In this document: piece by piece, positions 32,697 through 38,550 of the stretch | Position numbering within the stretch: position 1 is the first letter of the stretch | Layout of the letters: each line of letters starts with the position of its first letter | Origin: Chryseobacterium gleum | Lineage (GTDB): Bacteria > Bacteroidota > Bacteroidia > Flavobacteriales_D > Crocinitomicaceae | DNA: 38,550 nt | NCBI GenBank assembly: GCA_945862165.1 | Contig: CAMAXI010000020.1 | Location: forward strand, 1-38,550 | Reading direction: 5' to 3' | The notes under the pieces: model-generated | Databases searched by the model: none | What the model was told of the DNA's origin: nothing | Seen by the model: the letters and a program-made list of their open reading frames with translations, nothing else | Made by a program: the position numbers and the translations under genes

Positions 32697-35315
32697 ATGG
32701 ATTTTGAAAAATTTACACTAAAATCGCAAGAAGCCATTCAAAACGCACAACAACAAGCGATTAATGGCGGATTTGGAACCATAGACACGGGACATTTACT
32801 AAAAGGTATCTTGGAAGTCGACAAAGAAGTTACTCCTTACCTACTCCAAAAATTAAATTGCAATCCACAAACTATTGAACAAGTTGTAAACCGAATTATT
32901 GCTGGTTATCCTAAAGTTACTGGAGCGCAACTTCAAGCTTCCCAAACTTTTTCTAAACTATTAAACGACGCAATTACAAACATCAAAGAATTTGAAGATC
33001 AATATGTTTCGATTGAGTTATTATTCTACACTTTAATAAACTGTAACGATTCTATTGGAAAACTGCTAAAAGACAATGGCATCACACAAAAAAATCTAAA
33101 ACAAGCAATTATGGACTTACGCAATGGTGAAAAAGTAACTTCTAACAATCCAGAAGGGAACTATCAATCGCTTGAAAAATATGCAAAAAACTTAAATCAA
33201 CTCGCAAAATCTGGCAAATTAGACCCTGTAATTGGACGTGATGATGAAATTCGTCGTGTATTACAAATCTTAACACGAAGAACGAAAAACAATCCGATTT
33301 TGATTGGAGAACCAGGTGTTGGTAAAACAGCGATTGCAGAAGGTTTAGCGCACCGAATTGTGCATGGCGATGTACCCGAAAACCTAAAATCGAAAACGGT
33401 TTATTCCTTAGACATGGGTTCCTTGGTAGCTGGAGCAAAATACAAAGGGGAATTTGAAGAACGCTTAAAAGCAGTTGTAAAAGAGGTGATTCAAGCGGAA
33501 GGTGAAATCATTTTATTTATTGACGAAATCCACACGCTTGTCGGTGCTGGAGGTGGTGATGGTGCGATGGATGCCGCAAACATCTTAAAACCTGCATTGG
33601 CACGCGGTGAATTACGCGCTGTTGGTGCAACAACCTTGAATGAATACCAGAAATACTTTGAGAAAGACAAAGCCTTAGTAAGACGTTTTCAAACCGTATT
33701 AGTCGATGAACCATCCACAGAAGATGCTATTTCTATTTTACGTGGAATCAAAGATAAATATGAAAATCACCACAAAGTAATTATCAAAGATGCTGCAATT
33801 ATTGCTGCAGTAGAACTTTCACAACGCTATATAACTGACAGACATTTACCGGATAAAGCTATCGATTTAATTGATGAAGCTGCTTCTAAAATACGGATGG
33901 AGATCAATTCTAAACCAGAAGAATTGGACGAATTAGAACGTAAAATCATGCAGTTAGAAATCGAGAAAGCGGCTATTTTACGTGAAAACGACACTAAAAA
34001 ATTAGAATTACTAGGGAAAGATCTAGCAAACTTTCAACAACAACGCGATGCATTTCAAGCAAAATGGCAAGCAGAACGCGATGTGATTGATGCTGTACAA
34101 AAAACGAAAGAAGCTATTGAAAATGCAAAATTAGATGCAGATGCTGCAGAACGTGCGGGAGATTACGGTAAGGTTGCTGAAATTCGCTATGGTAAAATCA
34201 AAGAACTCGAATCGTTATTGGAAAACAACAAAGCGAAATTAGCAGAAATTCAAATTAATTCTAAAATGATAAAAGAAGAAGTTTCTGTAGAAGAAATCGC
34301 GGAAGTGGTATCTAAATGGACCGGAATTCCAGTTTCTAAAATGATAGAATCCGAACGTTCGAAACTCTTAAAATTAGAAGATGAATTAAACAAACGTGTA
34401 GTTGGTCAATCGGAAGCGATTGAAGCACTATCGGATGCTGTGAGACGTTCACGTGCAGGATTACAAGACGCTAAACGACCAATTGGATCCTTTATTTTCT
34501 TAGGAACAACAGGTGTTGGTAAAACGGAATTAGCGAAAGCATTAGCAGAATATTTATTCAACGATGAAAATGCAATGACGCGCATCGATATGAGTGAATA
34601 CCAAGAAAAACATGCTGTAAGTAGATTGGTAGGTGCGCCTCCTGGATATGTTGGATACGATGAAGGCGGACAACTAACAGAAGCAGTGCGCAGAAAGCCC
34701 TACTCTATTATCCTACTCGACGAAATTGAAAAAGCGCATCCAGATGTATTTAATATTTTGTTGCAAGTGCTAGATGATGGTCGATTAACAGATAACAAAG
34801 GCCGTTTAGTAAACTTTAAAAATACGATTATTATAATGACTTCCAATTTAGGTTCGCACTTAATACAAGAAACCTTTGACGGAAAAATGGAAAGTGAATT
34901 AGAGGCTGCAGGGGAAAAAGCAAAAATGCTGGTACTAGAACTTTTAAAACAAACCATACGTCCTGAATTTTTGAATCGAATTGACGAAACAATTATGTTT
35001 ACTCCTTTAACGAAAGGAGATATACGCAAAATCGTAGAAATTCAGTTAAGCAATTTAAAACGCATGTTACTGGAAAAAGAGATTAAACTTGTAGTGACCG
35101 AGCATGCGTTTGACCATATCGCGGAAGTTGGTTACGATCCACAATTTGGAGCACGTCCGGTGAAACGCGTCATCCAAAAACAAGTGTTAAACGAACTTTC
35201 GAAAGCGCTACTTTCTGGTACAATTGACATATCGGATAATGTTGTAATGGATGTGTTTGATCATAAAATTGTGTTTCGTAAACCAATCCACGCATTGGAA
35301 GCGAACTTGAATTAA
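32697..35315 (+). CDS. clpB: ATP-dependent disaggregase ClpB
   Basis: 872 residues, the standard length. The N-terminal Clp repeat domain (about 1-145) begins [19 protein letters not shown]. The first AAA+ ring has Walker A GEPGVGKT at 204-211 and [13 protein letters not shown]; the middle coiled coil (about 405-525) distinguishes it from ClpA/ClpC. The second ring has GTTGVGKT at about 603-610, [17 protein letters not shown] (pore loop) and [14 protein letters not shown], with the conserved [10 protein letters not shown] end. Together with DnaK it pulls proteins out of aggregates. A strong terminator follows. Confidence 0.96.
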   Translation: MDFEKFTLKSQEAIQNAQQQAINGGFGTIDTGHLLKGILEVDKEVTPYLLQKLNCNPQTIEQVVNRIIAGYPKVTGAQLQASQTFSKLLNDAITNIKEFEDQYVSIELLFYTLINCNDSIGKLLKDNGITQKNLKQAIMDLRNGEKVTSNNPEGNYQSLEKYAKNLNQLAKSGKLDPVIGRDDEIRRVLQILTRRTKNNPILIGEPGVGKTAIAEGLAHRIVHGDVPENLKSKTVYSLDMGSLVAGAKYKGEFEERLKAVVKEVIQAEGEIILFIDEIHTLVGAGGGDGAMDAANILKPALARGELRAVGATTLNEYQKYFEKDKALVRRFQTVLVDEPSTEDAISILRGIKDKYENHHKVIIKDAAIIAAVELSQRYITDRHLPDKAIDLIDEAASKIRMEINSKPEELDELERKIMQLEIEKAAILRENDTKKLELLGKDLANFQQQRDAFQAKWQAERDVIDAVQKTKEAIENAKLDADAAERAGDYGKVAEIRYGKIKELESLLENNKAKLAEIQINSKMIKEEVSVEEIAEVVSKWTGIPVSKMIESERSKLLKLEDELNKRVVGQSEAIEALSDAVRRSRAGLQDAKRPIGSFIFLGTTGVGKTELAKALAEYLFNDENAMTRIDMSEYQEKHAVSRLVGAPPGYVGYDEGGQLTEAVRRKPYSIILLDEIEKAHPDVFNILLQVLDDGRLTDNKGRLVNFKNTIIIMTSNLGSHLIQETFDGKMESELEAAGEKAKMLVLELLKQTIRPEFLNRIDETIMFTPLTKGDIRKIVEIQLSNLKRMLLEKEIKLVVTEHAFDHIAEVGYDPQFGARPVKRVIQKQVLNELSKALLSGTIDISDNVVMDVFDHKIVFRKPIHALEANLN

Positions 35316-35334
35316 ACAGAAGGTGTAAAAAAAC

Positions 35335-35368
35335 AAAAACGAGTAGCTCTTTCGAACTACTCGTTTTT
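35335..35368. terminator. Bidirectional terminator after clpB
   Basis: AAAAACGAGTAG (35335-35346) and CTACTCGTTTTT (35357-35368) form a 12-bp stem with A- and T-runs at the base. It lies between clpB and the convergent minus-strand gene. The same stem recurs at 36183-36216. Confidence 0.88.
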
Positions 35369-35392
35369 TATTAATTGTGTAAATAATTACAA

Positions 35393-35860
35393 TTAATTTG
35401 TTTTCAAAAATGTATTATTTTCTACTTGTTGAATATATACTTCAAAACCATTTTGAATAGAATTTGATACGTTCTCATCGAAAGTAACATATGTTTTTTC
35501 TAGGTGATCATTCATTTCAACAAGTTTCTCAACCCATAATTTATTTTCTTTGGTTTCAACGCTTTGCAACCACTCTTTTTGTGTTTTTGTGAAAATCTTA
35601 ACGCTCTCTCTTTGAAATTTGGTAAGTGTTTGTAATTGTTTTGAGAAAACAGTTGCAGTAGTAACGATCGATTGTTGGATTTCTTTCGAATTCAACATTC
35701 CTACATTTTCTACTTTTGTAGCGTTTAACATGAAGTGTAATGGATTGTTTTCCTTATACATTTCTGTTACTTTTTTCCCTGTCTCAATTAACTTAGCTAG
35801 GGTTTCTTTTTGCATCTCGATAGTAGATTCAAGAAGTGTTTGTTTTTCTGCTGTTTCCAT
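35393..35860 (-). CDS. Helical, phasin-like protein
   Basis: 155 residues, all predicted helix, no signal peptide: MQKETLAKLIETGKKVTEMY, then VTTATVFSKQLQTLTKFQ, IFTKTQKEWLQSVE, NDHLEKTYVTFDENV. Amphipathic four-helix proteins like this include polyhydroxyalkanoate granule phasins, which they resemble in length and in the FSKQ-L-x-x-L-x-K-F-Q pattern. No PHA synthase gene is in this window, so the link is weak. It stands alone between two terminators that share the same stem. Confidence 0.5.
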   Translation of the reverse strand: METAEKQTLLESTIEMQKETLAKLIETGKKVTEMYKENNPLHFMLNATKVENVGMLNSKEIQQSIVTTATVFSKQLQTLTKFQRESVKIFTKTQKEWLQSVETKENKLWVEKLVEMNDHLEKTYVTFDENVSNSIQNGFEVYIQQVENNTFLKTN

Positions 35861-36182
35861 TTATTTTAGTTATAGTTGTTACATTAGTTAAATCCCCTAT
35901 TCAAATAGCGGTTAATAACTAGTAATTACTGGATTGAAAAGATACGTATTATTACTTAACACACATGTAATCAGATAGTTATTATATTTTAAATGTATAA
36001 CAATTATAGTTATATCCCAAATATTTTAAGTAAAAAAATGCATTTTTAAGGTTTTATTAATAATTAGTTCACAAAACTGCGCGTTTTCATCTTTTTTCAT
36101 TGTGTAGTTCATAAAATTTATACCGCGAAAATGAATTTATGCATCACCCATGAACTATCGTATATATGTTTAACCATTAACA
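35861..36182. other. Gene-free AT-rich region
   Basis: No ORF of note. TAGTTCAT (36105-36112) and ATGAACTA (36150-36157) are perfect 8-nt inverted repeats around a 37-nt AT-rich centre, a possible regulatory site or small transcript, with no other support. The region is flanked by the upstream side of the helical-protein gene and by the terminator of the LuxR gene. Confidence 0.3.
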
Positions 36183-36216
36183 AAAAACGAGTAGCTCATT
36201 GGAACTACTCGTTTTT
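36183..36216 (-). terminator. Terminator of the LuxR-type regulator gene
   Basis: Same 12-bp stem as at 35335-35368 (AAAAACGAGTAG / CTACTCGTTTTT) but with a different loop (CTCATTGGAA). It lies 31 nt past the stop of the regulator gene. Confidence 0.8.
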
Positions 36217-36247
36217 AAAAAATTAGCTTACTCTTTCTTATTTATTT

Positions 36248-36901
36248 CTAAAATATTGGTAGAAAAAGTTCATTTTTCTGAAGAAAATAAAGCAATTCTG
36301 TCACATTTGTCACATTACATTTCTTCATGATATTCTCTCGATGCTTCGCTACTGTCCGATCACTTATTCCTAAAGCTTCAGCAATGAGTTTGGATTGTAA
36401 ACCTTGTTGTAACAAACGAATAATTTCCAATTCTCGTTTCGATATTTTTAAATGGGCAGAAAACTTTTTATCGGATTTAGTGGAAGCTTGTTTCTGTACT
36501 AATTTCAGTTGTGCAATCAATTCTTTTGAATAATAGGTTGCACCTGAAACAATTGCATGTATAGCATCTGTGAATTCTTCGTAATCACTTGAAAATGATA
36601 AATATCCTTTCACTTTATGTTTTACAACTTGCTGAAAATCGCTGATGGTACTTGTTGGCATTACTAACATCGCAGGAATCTCTAGCAATTTTAAATAACT
36701 GAGCAAGGACTTGTATTCACTACTTTCCAAAGGTAATGCAACTATAATAATTGAATTTGTATATATCGCTTCTTTGGGTGCTGTCAAAAATGCTTCCAGG
36801 CTGATCGTAGCAACTTGGTATACATTATCTTGTTCTAAAAGCGTACATAATCCCTCTGAAAGAATAGACTTGTTCTTTATAATTAACGTATTAATTTTCA
36901 T
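36248..36901 (-). CDS. LuxR-family regulator with a degenerate receiver domain
   Basis: 217 residues. The C-terminal LuxR/NarL helix-turn-helix is clear at about 150-210: ISKRELEIIRLLQQGLQSKL, IAEALGISDRTVAKHRENIM. Residues 1-125 follow the receiver fold by order of strands, but the acidic pocket (usually DD near residue 8-10) reads IIKNKSIL, and the phospho-acceptor strand reads IIIVALPLESSEY with no Asp. Only the late Lys region, KVKGYLSFSSD, is preserved. The protein therefore probably binds DNA without phosphorylation and answers to a ligand or partner. No sensor kinase is adjacent. Confidence 0.82.
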   Translation of the reverse strand: MKINTLIIKNKSILSEGLCTLLEQDNVYQVATISLEAFLTAPKEAIYTNSIIIVALPLESSEYKSLLSYLKLLEIPAMLVMPTSTISDFQQVVKHKVKGYLSFSSDYEEFTDAIHAIVSGATYYSKELIAQLKLVQKQASTKSDKKFSAHLKISKRELEIIRLLQQGLQSKLIAEALGISDRTVAKHRENIMKKCNVTNVTELLYFLQKNELFLPIF

Positions 36902-37156
36902 GAGAATGAGTTTTAATAGTATAAATAAACAAATACATTGAATAATTTCAATAATCTAACTTTTACACAGTATATACCTATATTCAGCGTTTATCGTTGG
37001 ATTAAAAAGGGTAGTTTCTTTGAGATTTTAGAATTATAAACAAACGAATTATGTTCTATTTATAGAAAATCTTAAAGAATAGTTTTTTTATGTGGATTGA
37101 AATAGCAGTAATTGCTACTAACGCTTTGTGTATTAATACTTATGTAGAAATAGTAA

Positions 37157-37429
37157 TTAGTTAAACTTCAGCTTTACCGAATTATCAATATAGATATAAT
37201 TGGTACTATCTGTTGTTATTATGTATCCATTCGGTTCTAATTCTCTTTTCATTTCGTGATACTCGTCCATAATTAACTCTTTTTTCTTCTTTTTTGGAGC
37301 TCTATGTTTACTTTTCTCACTGTGTTTATCCGCTGACTTAACCTCTTTTTCAGGTGTGTTTGTACAAGATACAACGAAAGCTAATCCTAGTATGGTAATA
37401 ATTGTTTGGTATATTTTCATATCGTTCAT
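37157..37429 (-). CDS. Small lipoprotein
   Basis: 90 residues (87 if the next ATG, at 37420, is used). The signal peptide IYQTIITILGLAFVVSC ends in a lipobox with C22. A basic linker (SEKSKHRAPKKKKKEL) leads to a short C-terminal domain, NGYIITTDSTNYIYIDNSVK. No family is recognised; the linker may bind a negatively charged surface such as DNA or teichoic-like polymer, but that is only a guess. It is monocistronic. Confidence 0.6.
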   Translation of the reverse strand: MNDMKIYQTIITILGLAFVVSCTNTPEKEVKSADKHSEKSKHRAPKKKKKELIMDEYHEMKRELEPNGYIITTDSTNYIYIDNSVKLKFN

Positions 37430-37569
37430 TTAGTAGTTTCAAAATAAGACTGACCACTTTGGGCATTCTTGTATATTATTCAGGCAAATCCAATGTGACT
37501 TTATACAAATATATTTTTTTTTTGCGAAACTGAACTAAAAACCCGAACTCTTTTACTGATTTTTTTACT

Positions 37570-38550
37570 CTATTTTACTAATTCCAAGTATCCCGATTCT
37601 AGCGCATCTCCATTTCCTTTATCGATTTGATAAAAGTAGGTACCTGTAGGTAATATATCAGATCCTATTGATGTACCTAAATTACTCTTTCCATCCCAAT
37701 CATCTTTATATGGTTTTTCACTTTTATACACTAAAGCTCCCCAACGATTAAATATTAACACCGTCACTTCAGGATATAAATCGCTGTATTTAATAATCCA
37801 CGCATCATTTTTTCCATTTCCATCCGGTGTAATTATCTGCGGAATATTTCCTGGCTCACATCCACTAAACATCGCTGTATCTTTTGCTATACATCCTTTC
37901 ATATCGGTTACGACAACACTATATTTTACAGATTCATCATCTATTAAGTTCGTAATTTGAGCTCCATTTTCGGTCATTACCTGACCATTCTTAGACCATT
38001 GATACGTATAAGATGCATCTGCTCCTGTTAGAACTAACGTACCATTTCCAGCGCCACACGTAGGTAATTTACTTGGATTAATAGAAATAATCGGTGATGT
38101 AATTGTAACATCTACCTCTTGTGTATTTGGCGAAATACATCCGTTATTTGTAAGCGCTGCGAAATACGTACCTGGAATCAAAACTGTGCCTGGAGATTGA
38201 ACTACTTTATTTGCGTTCAACCAAACGATCTCATTGGAAAAATACGGTTTTGTAGAAAGGTCTGCGATTGTCTTATTACTCCCTTTACAAAATGCATACG
38301 CATTTGCTGGGTCTAACATTGTTTGTCCAAAGGATTCTATGGTTACGTCGACTGATTTTCTAACCACACTTTCACAACCAGGTGTTAAAGTTGCGGAGGC
38401 GAAATAGGTTCCAGAAGTCAACGTAGCACCTCCTGACAAAGGAGTAATTGAAGTTTCAGAAGCATACCATTTCAAAACACCTGTACCACTTATTTGTGCA
38501 TCATTCAAACTAGCAATGGTAGGCTTATCCGTTGCACAATATGTTTTGGC
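37570..38550 (-). CDS. C-terminal part of a T9SS type B secreted repeat protein (cut by window edge)
   Basis: The frame is open to the right edge; the annotated-looking start at 38508 is only a TTG inside the gene, and reading upstream gives AKTYCATDKPTIASLNDAQ. The visible 326 residues have two Ig-like repeats of about 80-85 residues with Cys pairs (CATDKPTIASL... GCES and CKGSNKTIADL... GCIS), an SprB-type segment (TCGAGNGTLVLTGADASYTY, then YQWSKNGQ), and a type B C-terminal domain: IITPDGNGKNDAWIIK, VLIFNRWGALVYKS, DDWDGKSN, GTYFYQIDKG. It is exported by T9SS and probably serves in adhesion or gliding. The domain style is like the protein at 12296-16714, but its repeats are a different family. 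Confidence 0.88.
   Translation of the reverse strand, partial: AKTYCATDKPTIASLNDAQISGTGVLKWYASETSITPLSGGATLTSGTYFASATLTPGCESVVRKSVDVTIESFGQTMLDPANAYAFCKGSNKTIADLSTKPYFSNEIVWLNANKVVQSPGTVLIPGTYFAALTNNGCISPNTQEVDVTITSPIISINPSKLPTCGAGNGTLVLTGADASYTYQWSKNGQVMTENGAQITNLIDDESVKYSVVVTDMKGCIAKDTAMFSGCEPGNIPQIITPDGNGKNDAWIIKYSDLYPEVTVLIFNRWGALVYKSEKPYKDDWDGKSNLGTSIGSDILPTGTYFYQIDKGNGDALESGYLELVK

Noticed and set aside
38506-38508. Start of the last minus-strand gene near 38508
   Set aside because: That codon is TTG, and the frame stays open to the window edge with matching repeat sequence.

Overview
The window is AT-rich DNA from a member of the Bacteroidota, most likely Flavobacteriales (family not resolvable from sequence alone). 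The evidence is two giant secreted proteins with type IX secretion (T9SS) type B C-terminal domains, a Porin_10-type outer-membrane barrel, a short archaeal/eukaryal-type ProRS, Bacteroidota-style promoters (TTTG, about 19 nt, TAnnTTTG), and almost no Shine-Dalgarno sites.

Left end, 1-3130: a run of short, same-strand genes (small membrane proteins, a HigBA-like toxin-antitoxin pair, an RDD protein). Each is followed by a 78-136 bp imperfect palindrome that starts near TAACAGCG and ends near CGCAAAACGTTA. The geometry is that of integron gene cassettes with attC sites. No integrase is visible, so this is either the distal part of a chromosomal integron or an integrase-less attC cluster. This is the main candidate for an under-described system. 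The five sites include two that share most of their length and one that looks chimeric.

3138-12094: accessory cell-surface genes: a CAP-domain secreted protein, two glycosyltransferase-like genes, an amine oxidase with an overlapping barrel gene, a 17-residue-repeat secreted protein, a zinc-protease/barrel fusion, a DUF1801/YdeI protein carrying a perfect CDGSH iron-sulfur motif, and a membrane-anchored protein with lysozyme-like features.

12296-17970: a 1472-residue T9SS substrate with eight Cys-bounded repeats (four consecutive periods of exactly 73 residues), followed by an MFS transporter 17 nt later.

18070-35315: mostly core genes: fabG, a GreA-like factor, dnaX (with a probable programmed frameshift at an A10 run giving gamma and tau), an operon of lipoprotein, APC permease and class-A beta-lactamase-like hydrolase, rarA with an overlapping LpxL-type acyltransferase, a putative porin, rpsT, two identical tRNA-Glu genes, a conserved unknown gene, proS and clpB.

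35393-38550: minus-strand genes: a helical phasin-like protein, a LuxR-type regulator with a degenerate receiver domain, a small lipoprotein, and the C-terminal part of a second T9SS type B protein cut by the window edge.
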